The notes under the pieces: model-generated
What the model was told of the DNA's origin: nothing
What the model saw: only the letters and a program-made list of their open reading frames with translations
The model's database searches: none
Part shown: positions 8,690 to 18,123 of the stretch, in pieces
Position numbering within the stretch: the first letter of the stretch is position 1
Layout: every line of letters begins with the position of its first letter
Made by a program: the position numbers and the translations under genes
Assembly: GCA_013336285.1 (NCBI GenBank)
Contig: JAAXTX010000009.1
Span: 1-32,040, forward strand
Reading direction: 5' to 3'
DNA: 32,040 bases
Source of the DNA: Candidatus Moraniibacteriota bacterium
Lineage (GTDB): Bacteria; Patescibacteriota; Minisyncoccia; Moranbacterales; UBA1568

Positions 8690-9550
8690 TCAGATCGCCG
8701 CGACGAGAGCCGCTCCCGCGATCGCAAGAAACATACCGACAACCTGTCGGAAAGAAAGTCTTTCCTTGAAGACGAAACGCTCGTAGGCGGCCGCGATGAC
8801 CGGATTGGTCATATTGAGAACGGCGACGACCGCGACGGCGGACGTCATAAGGCCGAAATCATACGCGACCGCGCCGACGACACCGGCCAATCCGACCCAC
8901 AGAAACGTCCTTCCGTATCCGTCCGGAAAATCGAAGGATATTTTCTGAGACCGGAGCCGGATCGCGGAAATCACGAGAGCGGACGTCTCCACGATGAACG
9001 AGGTCGGGATCGGCCCTATAAGCCGGACCGGGTACCGGAACAGGAACATGACGACTCCCCACCCGAGACATGCGGCCACCGCGAACGGTATGCCGCTCTC
9101 ACTCCGGAGCAGCGCGGAATTTTTCCAATCACGGAAATCGACGGAAAGCAGGATCACTCCGGAAAGCGCCAGAACGAGACCGACCACGCGGAACACGCCG
9201 AACGGTTCACCGAGCACGTAGACCGCGAGTATCGCCGTGATGACGGCGGAAGAATTCGCGATCGGGGCGACGACCCCGACCCGTCCGTTTGATATCGCCC
9301 GATAGAAAAAATGAATCGGGAAGTATCCAGCGACACCGACCGCGACAGCCCACGCCAAACCCTGCCAGGAAAGGTCCTTCGGAAAGAAGAAGACGAGCAA
9401 CGGGATCTGCAAAATGACCAGAAAAACCTGTCGCCAGAACAACGACCGGTCGCTTCCGAGCCGGCGGGACGGATCGCGCGCCAGCACGCCCGACAGCCCG
9501 AGTCCGATCATCGCGATCAGACCGAAAATAATGGCGGACGATATACCCAT
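8690..9550 (-). CDS. EamA/DMT-superfamily transporter
   Basis: About 10 TM, GLIAMIGLGLSGVLAR..., two EamA-like halves, C-terminal NMTNPVIAAAYERFVFKERLSFRQVVGMFLAIAGAALV. Confidence 0.88.
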   Translation of the reverse strand: MGISSAIIFGLIAMIGLGLSGVLARDPSRRLGSDRSLFWRQVFLVILQIPLLVFFFPKDLSWQGLAWAVAVGVAGYFPIHFFYRAISNGRVGVVAPIANSSAVITAILAVYVLGEPFGVFRVVGLVLALSGVILLSVDFRDWKNSALLRSESGIPFAVAACLGWGVVMFLFRYPVRLIGPIPTSFIVETSALVISAIRLRSQKISFDFPDGYGRTFLWVGLAGVVGAVAYDFGLMTSAVAVVAVLNMTNPVIAAAYERFVFKERLSFRQVVGMFLAIAGAALVAAI

Positions 9551-9611
9551 ACGTACGATGACCGATTACCTTCCCCTTATTTTACGGCATGATACGGATA
9601 CTGTCGAAATA

Positions 9612-9650
9612 AAATCCCGACCGGCCAATGGATGCCGATCGGGATGATTT
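9612..9650 (-). terminator. Intrinsic terminator downstream of purN
   Basis: TCCCGACCGGC...GCCGATCGGGA stem; minus-strand tail TTTTATTT. Confidence 0.65.
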
Positions 9651-9656
9651 TTTCGT

Positions 9657-10328
9657 TCACGTTCCGATTCGGAAAATCGGCACTCTCGGATGGTCATAGA
9701 TGACCGTCTTCAGGTCTTCGGACAAGCGGATCCTGCCGTGTACGACCTCATTGAGAACCGCGGCCTGCCAGGAACGTTCCTTCTCATTCACGCGCGCGGC
9801 CAACGTTTCCGGGGTATCATCTTCACGTACCGGAATCGGGAATCGAAAAAGGACGGGGCCACGGTCGAATTCGGGATCCACGAAATGCATCGTGACGGCA
9901 CTCTCGATATTCCGATCTTCCCTATAGGCCCGTATGACCGCATCATGCACGTGATGCCCATACATCCCCTTGCCACCGAATAACGGAAGCGGTCCGGGAT
10001 GGATATTGACGGTCGTACGCGGGTCGAGCCCGACCGCGATCTTCAACCAACCGGACAGCATGACGAAGTCAGCCTCGTATTCCGCGACCAGACGACGATA
10101 TCCCTGCGCATCGAACGGCCCGTTCCAATACGTGAACGGGATTGAAAGTTCGTCCGCGAATCTTCGGACGCCGCCGTTCTCATGATTGGAAACCACTCCG
10201 ACGATCCGGGCATCGAGTACCGGAATCTTCGTCCCGGCGAATTCGACAAGTTCACGAAATCCCGAACCGCCACCGGTCGCGCTTCCGGACGCGAATACGA
10301 GAATCCTCGGTTTTTCCCCTGTTGCCAT
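9657..10328 (-). CDS. purN: Phosphoribosylglycinamide formyltransferase
   Basis: LVFASGSATGGGSGFREL, VVSNHENGGV, ADFVMLSGWLKIAVGL, TVNIHPGPLPLFGGKGMYGHHVHDAVI, MHFVDPEFDRGPVLFR. Confidence 0.93.
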   Translation of the reverse strand: MATGEKPRILVFASGSATGGGSGFRELVEFAGTKIPVLDARIVGVVSNHENGGVRRFADELSIPFTYWNGPFDAQGYRRLVAEYEADFVMLSGWLKIAVGLDPRTTVNIHPGPLPLFGGKGMYGHHVHDAVIRAYREDRNIESAVTMHFVDPEFDRGPVLFRFPIPVREDDTPETLAARVNEKERSWQAAVLNEVVHGRIRLSEDLKTVIYDHPRVPIFRIGT

Positions 10329-10503
10329 AGATCCCCCGTTTTTCTGGGTTTATTAAGATTGCCTCTCCTTATTTCATCGCGCTCACCATAGCAGAAGGTC
10401 ATCCGAACTGCAAACGTTCAAACGAGACACCTATGGGAAGAATTCCATCGGAACCATCCCGAACCGCCGGAAACATGACGAACGGGATCGGTCCTCCGGA
10501 CTG

Positions 10504-12243
10504 TCATGCTATGACGCTCTCGAGACGTTCCTCCTCAGCCCGCTTTCTTGTCTGTTCGGTTTCGGGAAACCGGTCGTCGATCACCTTGCGCGCGAGCGAC
10601 ATGAATCGTTCCTTCCCCTCGTTCGCCTCGGGTGAGTCGGTCGATACCTCGTGTTCGGAGAAACCAAACGTCGGATCTTCCGACCCTTTCGTTATGTCAT
10701 TCCCTTTCCGCCACCGGTTGAGCGCCCGCGAAGGATCGCCGCCGGAATAATAGACGACTTTCGACGGTCGCTGCTCCGGATTCAGTTGGAAGTACCGTTC
10801 CCAATATTCCTTCGAGGGAATCGTCTCTTTCGCCGTCTCATACCGGTTCTCGGCATGCTCGTTGAAATACGTGCGGAGAATCTTCCCGTATTCTTCCTGT
10901 TCGTCCTTCTTTCCCCAAACGTCGGCCAGTTTCGTGAGAAGATCGTTGTCAAGCAACGCTTTCCTCGCTTCGGGATCATTGATGCCGAATTCTTCGAAGG
11001 CACCGGCCGCAAGCTCCGCACGTTCCTTTTCCGGAAGCGTCGCCATCTTGTGTGAGAGATCCTGAACGAATGTCTGGATGAATCCTTTTTTCTCGCCGAA
11101 CCGCGCATCATAGATCTCCTGGACACGTTGTGTCGGCTCGATCGGTTCGCCATCCTCCCCGATCTCGTACCGGGAACCGGTCTCCGGATCGACCATCGCG
11201 TCTTCCGGGATGAACACGAGCCCCGCGTCGAGCGGCATACCCTCGTGATCCTTCGTATAGATGAACTTGTCATTGCGATCGCCTCCGTTGCCTTCCGTCA
11301 ACTTACCTTTCCCGCCGAACCGCAACTGCGATGCCGCATACGCCGCCGGAAACGCCACGAATATCTCGTTCCTGCGTTCGGATCCGTACATCTCATCCAT
11401 GACCTGCTCCGCGGCGAGGTGTACCGCCGAGGAATCCGCAAATCCGTTTTCCGTCACGAGGTTCGCCTCGAACTTGCTCGTTAACATGGCAAGTGCCTCT
11501 TCCCGCGACCCGAGTTTGTCCAGTCGGAGAAATTTCTCCATCGCTTCTTCTTTCCCGTGTTCCTTGAGCGCGATACCGAGATTCGAACGCAGTTTCCCGT
11601 CCTCGAGCATGGACTCGAAACCTCTCTGGAAATTTCCTTCTCCGGCAGTGTGCCAAATACTCCCCGCGTGGTCACGGATACCCTGCCGCGTCACGTGCGT
11701 AAGCATCTCGCCCGGGAAGCGCCGCATCAGAAGCGCATAGTCCTCGACGGACAGAGACGAGAGACGTTCCTCGGTGAAGTTCTCCGCGATGTCCTCCGGC
11801 GTATGTCCGGCATCGGCCCATTTTTTCTTCTCACCGTCGTAGAAACCGTCCAGGAGTTCGCGAGCCTCGCCGAAGTCCGGCTTCGCGGCTTCCGAACCGT
11901 TCACACGGTCCCGCGCCCGACCAAGCGGACCAAGCTTTTCCTCGAGTTTCGCTTTCGCCGAACGGTACGCGAAATAATCCTTCACCTTCGTCACGAGATT
12001 CCCGTTCTCGTACGCGCCTATCTCGCCGCGAAGGCCTTCCATCTCCTCGACGAGTCCGTTCCGTTCCTCCATATGACCGTCGTGTTCCGCCTGCCACCCG
12101 TCCCGCTTGCGACGGCTCTCGCGGATCGATGCGGCGAGCATGTCCCGCTCCTCCGAGGAATTCTTACGCGAGAATTCCTTCAGGAACTGTGGCGCTTCCT
12201 TGGTCTCCGTTTCTTCCGCAGGCATGAGTGCTCGCTCTTTCAT
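10504..12243 (-). CDS. Hypothetical large charged/coiled-coil protein
   Basis: Long ORF starting at MKERALMPAEETETKEAP; Lys/Glu-rich, coiled-coil-like N-terminus, helix-rich. Confidence 0.75.
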   Translation of the reverse strand: MKERALMPAEETETKEAPQFLKEFSRKNSSEERDMLAASIRESRRKRDGWQAEHDGHMEERNGLVEEMEGLRGEIGAYENGNLVTKVKDYFAYRSAKAKLEEKLGPLGRARDRVNGSEAAKPDFGEARELLDGFYDGEKKKWADAGHTPEDIAENFTEERLSSLSVEDYALLMRRFPGEMLTHVTRQGIRDHAGSIWHTAGEGNFQRGFESMLEDGKLRSNLGIALKEHGKEEAMEKFLRLDKLGSREEALAMLTSKFEANLVTENGFADSSAVHLAAEQVMDEMYGSERRNEIFVAFPAAYAASQLRFGGKGKLTEGNGGDRNDKFIYTKDHEGMPLDAGLVFIPEDAMVDPETGSRYEIGEDGEPIEPTQRVQEIYDARFGEKKGFIQTFVQDLSHKMATLPEKERAELAAGAFEEFGINDPEARKALLDNDLLTKLADVWGKKDEQEEYGKILRTYFNEHAENRYETAKETIPSKEYWERYFQLNPEQRPSKVVYYSGGDPSRALNRWRKGNDITKGSEDPTFGFSEHEVSTDSPEANEGKERFMSLARKVIDDRFPETEQTRKRAEEERLESVIA

Positions 12244-12499
12244 AAATATGCGGGATGTTTGTGTTATCGGACAGAAACTCTTTCGACGCCACACGGCACC
12301 ACGAAAGCGGACCGGCTGATATCTTTCAGTATACGCCACAAATCCTTCGGTTACATCATTCCGCTTATTCGAATCCGAATATCAGGTTTCACCTCATAAA
12401 AAAACTCTGAATAAGCCTCGAACGGAGCCTGTTTTCGATTTCATACCATCGTGGTCCGTTTCATACAAAAACACCGCGCCCTAAATATTGACTGAATTT

Positions 12500-13066
12500 A
12501 TGAATTATGCTATTACGAAACCACAAAAAGAAGTCTCAAAAAACCAAAAAATACCTTTAACAATGCAGATACTTTTCTACGACGACGCGTACGCCCTCCC
12601 CAGTCACAACCGGCATTTCGGCCCGCAACCGTTAATGATGTTCAGCCAGAAACCGGAATGCGCGGAGTGGCTGATCATGAATAAAGGAGAAATCTACCGG
12701 TGGGACCAGGTGGAATTCTGGCCGGTCCTTCAGGCATTGGCGGGTATGGATGTGCCATGCATGGCGCACGTATATCTGGTCAGTCAGATGACGTTCACCG
12801 AGAAGACCTACATCGTGGTATACAATCCGATAGTCGTGATAACGGACAAACCGGAAAACATCAGGACGAACAAGAACGATCTTCCGGTTCTTTCAGACTT
12901 TTCAGGATCCCTCATCGAGGTTCTCTGGACAAGTTGGCACCTCAACGAGGCCAAGAACTATTTCTCGGATCTCGATGCCGTCTATGAACCGGCACGGTTA
13001 CAGGAACTGACCGCTCATTGGCGAAATGTCTTCGAGAGCAAGATATCGTCCGTCGTGAAAGCCTGA
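12500..13066 (+). CDS. Hypothetical protein (orphan)
   Basis: ORF 12488-13066 (TTG start in track; ATG at 12500). Coherent globular composition, terminator immediately downstream. Confidence 0.65.
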   Translation: MNYAITKPQKEVSKNQKIPLTMQILFYDDAYALPSHNRHFGPQPLMMFSQKPECAEWLIMNKGEIYRWDQVEFWPVLQALAGMDVPCMAHVYLVSQMTFTEKTYIVVYNPIVVITDKPENIRTNKNDLPVLSDFSGSLIEVLWTSWHLNEAKNYFSDLDAVYEPARLQELTAHWRNVFESKISSVVKA

Positions 13067-13085
13067 CCTTTCCAACGGACAATCG

Positions 13086-13125
13086 AAAAAAAAAGCGCCC
13101 CGCATCAACGAGGCGCTTTTATTGT
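13086..13125. terminator. Bidirectional intrinsic terminator between convergent genes
   Basis: AAAAAAAAGCGCCccgcatcaacgaGGCGCTTTTTATT. Confidence 0.8.
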
Positions 13126-13135
13126 ACGAACGGAT

Positions 13136-13762
13136 TCAAAACGACGCTATCACGTCCGGCAGGGCTCCGAGTGTCGGGACGAACGCGTCGGCGTCGTATC
13201 GATCGGTTTTCGAATAGAGAACGATTTTCATCCCTGCCGCCCGAGCTGCCCGCACATCGCTCTCGGTATCACCCACGTAGACCGATTCCTCCGGTCTGAC
13301 CCCGAGACGGTTTACCGCCAGCAACAACGGATCAGGCGAAGGCTTGTGATTTTCCGTATCTTCAAACGTGACCGTCACCTTGAAATACGACTCCAACTCC
13401 GCAAGGCGCGGAGCCTCGAACACGCTCGACCGGACACGACTCGTCACGATTCCGAGTAGATATAGGCTTCCGAGAGTCTCGATCGTCTGCGCGGTGTCCA
13501 CCGGGACCTGCAACAGATCGAGCGGATACGGTACCACGCGATTCTTACCGATATCGTATATCGCGCGGATTTCGCTCTCCGAAGTCAGTCCGGAAAGTTC
13601 CTTGACCATGTCCCACATACTGAGATGGACCATTCCCGCATATTCCTCCCTGGTAAGCGGACGGCATCCGGCATAACGCGACAGATCCTGAAAGAATTTC
13701 AGATTCCCTTCGAAAGAATCCAGCAATACGCCATCAACGTCGAAAATGACCGATCGTATCAT
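13136..13762 (-). CDS. HAD-superfamily hydrolase (phosphoglycolate phosphatase-like)
   Basis: MIRSVIFDVDGVLLDS, GIVTSR, KPSPDPLLLAVNRLGVRPEESVYVGDTESDVRAARAAGM. Track start 13798. Confidence 0.88.
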   Translation of the reverse strand: MIRSVIFDVDGVLLDSFEGNLKFFQDLSRYAGCRPLTREEYAGMVHLSMWDMVKELSGLTSESEIRAIYDIGKNRVVPYPLDLLQVPVDTAQTIETLGSLYLLGIVTSRVRSSVFEAPRLAELESYFKVTVTFEDTENHKPSPDPLLLAVNRLGVRPEESVYVGDTESDVRAARAAGMKIVLYSKTDRYDADAFVPTLGALPDVIASF

Positions 13763-13873
13763 ACGTTTGGGAATACCGGATAAAGTTTCTCGCATCATTC
13801 CGCGACAACTTCACCGTGTGGGATGAATCTGCTCGCGTTCCGATCCATGTATCGTCGAACCGGAAAAATAGCA

Positions 13874-14680
13874 TCAGGCATCCGGGAATAGGACCGCGAA
13901 GTTGTCCGCGTACGTTTTCGCGACCAAGGTCGCCCGTTCACGGTCTTTCCCGTCCTTGAGCTGTTCGGATTGCGAGAGGATCCGCCACAAGGTGGCCCGG
14001 ATCGCCAGCTGTTGCAGATGAGGGACGTCGTCGAACACGGCTCGCTCCATGAACGGTTCCCTGTCCCAGACCGAGTCCGTCAGTATGACGGCCTTCGCGA
14101 ACGCCGCCGGCCGGAAATACATCGTGATATCGATGATCGCGGGCGGCAAAGTGTCGTGCAAAAGGAAATTTCCGGACAGGTCGCCATGGATCACCTGGTC
14201 AGGCAGGTCGATCGGGGCGAGTTTCGCCCGGAGCGGCTCGACGAACGCGGAAAGCTCCCCGTCCACGTCCCACGGTATCTCTCCCCACGTCATCTTGTCC
14301 GCGACAGACCAGACATTTTTCCGCTTCGCGATAAAGTCCGGCCGCGGGAAGGATTCGGTGAGCGCATGGAAGCTGTCGGCCGCCTTCACCTTCTCCGCAT
14401 ATCTTCCTTCCCGAACCGACCCCTCGAGAAACGACCAGGCACAATATCCGTCCTCGGACCAGTTCCCGCGAACCGAACGTATCGCGTTCGGTATCCGTAC
14501 GTTATCAAGTTCGACGGGCTGACCGAACGTTTCCCCCGACCAATTCGTCTCGCTCTCGTCGGCGACCGGCTTCAGGACGATATCCCCCGACCGATAGGTC
14601 TCTTCCTGTCCGCCGTGCAGGAGATACGGGACCTCGTCGGACCCGAAGGCCTTTGTGATGGAGAGCGATGGGATCTTCAT
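13874..14680 (-). CDS. APH-fold phosphotransferase-like protein
   Basis: MKIPSLSITKAFGSDEVPYLLHGGQEETYRSGDIVLKPV..., QVIHGDLSGNFLLHDTLPPAIIDITMYFRP (HGDxxxxN ... D). The track's N-terminal extension to 14995 is Arg-rich and probably spurious. Confidence 0.75.
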   Translation of the reverse strand: MKIPSLSITKAFGSDEVPYLLHGGQEETYRSGDIVLKPVADESETNWSGETFGQPVELDNVRIPNAIRSVRGNWSEDGYCAWSFLEGSVREGRYAEKVKAADSFHALTESFPRPDFIAKRKNVWSVADKMTWGEIPWDVDGELSAFVEPLRAKLAPIDLPDQVIHGDLSGNFLLHDTLPPAIIDITMYFRPAAFAKAVILTDSVWDREPFMERAVFDDVPHLQQLAIRATLWRILSQSEQLKDGKDRERATLVAKTYADNFAVLFPDA

Positions 14681-14759
14681 ATTCGTTCGATGATACGCGA
14701 AACGAGGCGGATGAGACACGCCTCCAATTCTACCACTCTTCCGGTTTTTCCCCCCGGTC

Positions 14760-15797
14760 TCACAGATACTTCCCGTACTTGTCCTTGGGGTAGTAACACC
14801 AGGGATTGGGATATTCGTCAGGATCCAGACAGCATTCCATGTCCAGATGCTTCCCTTTGTGCTGTTTGCTCTTCGACGGATGATCGTTCTTCTTCGCGCA
14901 GACGAGCCGCCCGTTCTCTTTCTTGTACGATACGGGGTGCGGTGCGGTGATTTTCGGCGGCGCGGGCTTCGGCGGAGCCGGTTTCGACGTTTCAACCTTC
15001 GGCGGTTCCGGCCGGACGATGCCGGTCAGCAGCACGCTTCCCGCGATCGGATAAAATTCCCGGAAATGCTCGTTGATCGAGATTCTCGGGTCACTGTTCG
15101 TAACTGCCCCGTCCGCAAGTATCGGCACGATGTCATAAACATACCGGTCCCGGATCATGGTGAAGAACAGTGTCGGCTGATAACATTGGTTTTCCGGCGG
15201 GATATAGATCTCGCTTGCCGGATAGTCTCCCGTATCGATCACGTGTCCCTCGATATTCTTGCACGACGGATCGGCCACAAGGGTACCATTCTTGAGCGGC
15301 GGGAATTCGTCCGTGCCGGAAAGCTCCTTCGCCTTCGCGACGTCATAGATCACCACGTCGAACCCGATATAGGTACCGCCGGTCGATGGGCTCCGGAACC
15401 GGTAGCGGTATTCCCACGTCGAGCCCTTGGGCGCGGATACGTTCACGGGAACGGACCAGTCCGAAGGATACCGGAGTTCGAACCCGTAATACGGATTGGC
15501 ATAAAGCTTCCACGTCGACGTATCATAGGGAGCCTCGATCGCCTGCACTTCGCTCGCCACCTGTTCCTCGGAGAGCGGCGGCTGCTCGACTACCGTTCCG
15601 GCGACCTCCGGCACGGGAACGTCGGGCAACACGTTGAACGAACCCAGATGCCCCGTAAGGAACAGGAACGTGCCCGCCACGAGAATCGCCACGAGGGTTA
15701 TGGCCGCGTCGCGCTCGATATTCCTGCGGCAGACCATGCCGTCACAGAATATCCAGAAATTCGATTTCAACCTTTCTCCGACAGTCTTCCGGTTCAT
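14760..15797 (-). CDS. Membrane-anchored secreted protein with PsbP-like (YPSDW) domain and Cys-rich C-terminal tail
   Basis: N-terminal TM (AAITLVAILVAGTFLFLTG), YYGFELRYPSDWSVPV, Pro/Lys linker (KPAPPKPAPPKITAP), C-terminal GRLVCAKKNDHPSKSKQHKGKHLDMECCLDPDEYPNPWCYYPKDKYGKYL. Confidence 0.75.
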   Translation of the reverse strand: MNRKTVGERLKSNFWIFCDGMVCRRNIERDAAITLVAILVAGTFLFLTGHLGSFNVLPDVPVPEVAGTVVEQPPLSEEQVASEVQAIEAPYDTSTWKLYANPYYGFELRYPSDWSVPVNVSAPKGSTWEYRYRFRSPSTGGTYIGFDVVIYDVAKAKELSGTDEFPPLKNGTLVADPSCKNIEGHVIDTGDYPASEIYIPPENQCYQPTLFFTMIRDRYVYDIVPILADGAVTNSDPRISINEHFREFYPIAGSVLLTGIVRPEPPKVETSKPAPPKPAPPKITAPHPVSYKKENGRLVCAKKNDHPSKSKQHKGKHLDMECCLDPDEYPNPWCYYPKDKYGKYL

Positions 15798-15920
15798 ACG
15801 CCCGTGTGACAATCGTATATGAAATCTCCGATAGGAATGTCAGTCTAATCCTGTTCGCTTCGTTTGACAAGTCACATCGACCGGACAGACGTACCGCATC
15901 CCGGAACTCCATTTTCGCCG

Positions 15921-15950
15921 AAAAATTAAGGCTTATAAAAGCCTTGAAAT
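15921..15950 (-). terminator. Hairpin AAGGCTTataaAAGCCTT, possible terminator of the GT/kinase operon
   Basis: Perfect 7-bp stem (15928-15945) with T-rich minus-strand tail; about 170 nt after the operon's last gene. Confidence 0.5.
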
Positions 15951-16116
15951 ATGATCGTTTTCAATTTTGAGTGAAGTAAGTGAAGTAAATGACAACATGA
16001 TATATTATCCGATGCCGTTGTCTTCGCGTGCCCGGGTCTCGTTTCGGAAATGTCCGCCGGCACGGGAAGCGCGACTGCGGTGAAAAAACGAATCCCGCAT
16101 CCCCTTTCGATTCGCA

Positions 16117-17226
16117 CTACGCCGAAAAATATTTCGTCTCGATGAAACGTATGACGTCGCTCTTCCCGTCCCCGCGCAGAAGGACATCGGCATCGCGTCG
16201 GATTGCTTCCCGGAATCCGTCCAGCCGATCCACGAACTCGCCGAGCGACCGCCGGTCGAATGCGTCGTGTCGCGATCCGAATCCGTTCCGATCGATCACT
16301 TCCGCATTCATCTGCTGTTCATAGACTTCCGGAAGCGGCATCGCGAACACGGGAATCCCGAGATGCATCGCCTCTGAAAGCAGCGTATGACCCGCGGTGG
16401 AAACGATACCCGAGCACCTTGTCAGCGCGGTATCGAACGCCGTGCTCCCATGTCGATGGATCGATACGTTGCCGATCGAACCGTCCATCTTCGTGTCGGG
16501 AGCGAAAACGTCGAATCGGATATCGGGACGGGAACGGCAGATTTCCACTATTTCAGAAACGTCCTGACGAAGACCGTCCTGCGCGGTGAGATACACGAGA
16601 ATCGAGTCCGGATGATCCGGAACGTTCACGGTACGGACGACCGACTCCCTCAGGATCGGGGCGAATATCCGCACCTCGTATCCCGGGATCCGATCCGGTA
16701 CGTCGAAAAACGAACAGGCGATGCGTTCGTTCGCCTCGGGAAAGAACAGTTTGAGGCGGGCCGTCTCGTCCAAATACGTCCGACCGTGAAGTTCTTCCGG
16801 AAACCGTCCGATCAGGTACTTGCTCTGCTGGTCGATCGTGACGAGCGGCGATCCGTGCCCGTACGCGTATCGGGCGCAGACCGGTTCGTAATCGCTTATG
16901 ACGATATCCGGGGTCCCGATGACCCGTTCCGCTTCCGCCATGGCCCGACCGTTTATCGTCGCGTAATCTTTCCGATTCGACCCGAGTGTCCTCGTCGCGT
17001 CGAAGTCGATCCCGTCGCGATTTCCGACATAATACGGCACCGCCACTTCCAGAACCGTTATCCGTTCGTCAGCAGCGAACCGATCGGAATAGAATCCGTA
17101 ACTCGATTCATACGCGAAAATGACGATCCGTGCGGACTCGGCGAAATGCTCGATAAGCGGAAGTTGTCTCAGGGTATGACCGTTTCCGATACCGCACACC
17201 CCGTAAAGAATGGTCCGTTCCCTCAT
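16117..17226 (-). CDS. GT-B glycosyltransferase (MJ1255-like family)
   Basis: MRERTILYGVCGIGNGHTLRQLPLIEHFAES (GxGHxxR motif), C-terminal GIVSTAGHTLLSEAMHLGIPVFAMPLPEVYEQQMNAEVIDRNGFG. Confidence 0.8.
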   Translation of the reverse strand: MRERTILYGVCGIGNGHTLRQLPLIEHFAESARIVIFAYESSYGFYSDRFAADERITVLEVAVPYYVGNRDGIDFDATRTLGSNRKDYATINGRAMAEAERVIGTPDIVISDYEPVCARYAYGHGSPLVTIDQQSKYLIGRFPEELHGRTYLDETARLKLFFPEANERIACSFFDVPDRIPGYEVRIFAPILRESVVRTVNVPDHPDSILVYLTAQDGLRQDVSEIVEICRSRPDIRFDVFAPDTKMDGSIGNVSIHRHGSTAFDTALTRCSGIVSTAGHTLLSEAMHLGIPVFAMPLPEVYEQQMNAEVIDRNGFGSRHDAFDRRSLGEFVDRLDGFREAIRRDADVLLRGDGKSDVIRFIETKYFSA

Positions 17227-18119
17227 ACGCCGGAAAGTTTCTCGGCGACGAATACGGACGATCCGGTGATCGACCCGACCGGAACCGTCGCAAGCGTATC
17301 CCGCAGTTTTTTCGACAAGTACCGGCCGAGTTCGTCATCCGCGGTCCCCATGAAGACGTCTTCGAGCCGATCCAGCACGACATCGGCATTCACGGCATCA
17401 AGAAAGAACGGGAACAGCGCGTGAAGCGCCGACGAATTATCCAAGATCACACATTCACTCCGTGAGTCATCCACACGGACGATGGCGATGTGTCGGATCG
17501 CGACGGCATCGGAGACGGAAAGACGGTCAGGCGACGGCAGCCCGGCATATCTCCCCCATTTCGCGACGAGATCGGTCGCTCCGATCACGGCCATCTTCTC
17601 TTTTTCCGGTTCGCGCACCGTAATGGTCGGCGTTCCGGCCACGGCATTCAGACAACCGTCCTCCCCGAACGAAATGACGGTCTTGTTTCCCGAAAAAAGC
17701 CTCGTGCCGGGTCGCTCCATCATCCGAAGCGTTACCGAAGTCTTGCCCGCGCCCGAATGTCCGACGATGAGCACATAACCTTGGTCCGTTCCGACACAGG
17801 CCCCGTGCACGCAGAACAAACGACGTTCCAGCAGTCTCGTCCTGACCATGCCGTACAGGAGATGAGGGAGATAATCGGGAAAGCGCGATTCCCACGCATC
17901 GAAGATCCGTACTCCGGTTTCGGTACGCGCCATCCGTCGCTCCGTCGATTCGACATGTTCGATCGTCACATCGGCACGGCCCGACACGGAATCCGCGCGA
18001 ACGATCCCGGGAACGTATGACCGAAACATCGTCTCATCCCCGTCCGAAAGATCGAGAGGGTGATCGCTCCCCACGCCGACGGACAACGTGTTCGCGACCG
18101 AAAATCGAAGTGTGTGCAT
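17223..18119 (-). CDS. HprK-like P-loop kinase (HPr kinase/PEPCK-like fold)
   Basis: LFCVHGACVGTDQGYVLIVGHSGAGKTSVTLRMM (Walker A), FSGNKTVISFGEDGCLNAVAGTPTITV. Start MHTLRFSVAN at 18119; stop overlaps the next start (ATGA). Confidence 0.72.
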   Translation of the reverse strand: MHTLRFSVANTLSVGVGSDHPLDLSDGDETMFRSYVPGIVRADSVSGRADVTIEHVESTERRMARTETGVRIFDAWESRFPDYLPHLLYGMVRTRLLERRLFCVHGACVGTDQGYVLIVGHSGAGKTSVTLRMMERPGTRLFSGNKTVISFGEDGCLNAVAGTPTITVREPEKEKMAVIGATDLVAKWGRYAGLPSPDRLSVSDAVAIRHIAIVRVDDSRSECVILDNSSALHALFPFFLDAVNADVVLDRLEDVFMGTADDELGRYLSKKLRDTLATVPVGSITGSSVFVAEKLSGV

Positions 18120-18123
18120 AGTT

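Noticed and set aside
14681-14995. N-terminal extension of the APH-like ORF
   Set aside because: Arg/Ser-rich and overlaps the upstream gene's coding end; the conserved-looking protein begins at MKIPSLSITK (14680).
13970-15809. Long plus-strand ORFs (326, 320 and 157 aa)
   Set aside because: Antisense to the APH-like and PsbP-like genes, with Arg-rich shadow composition.
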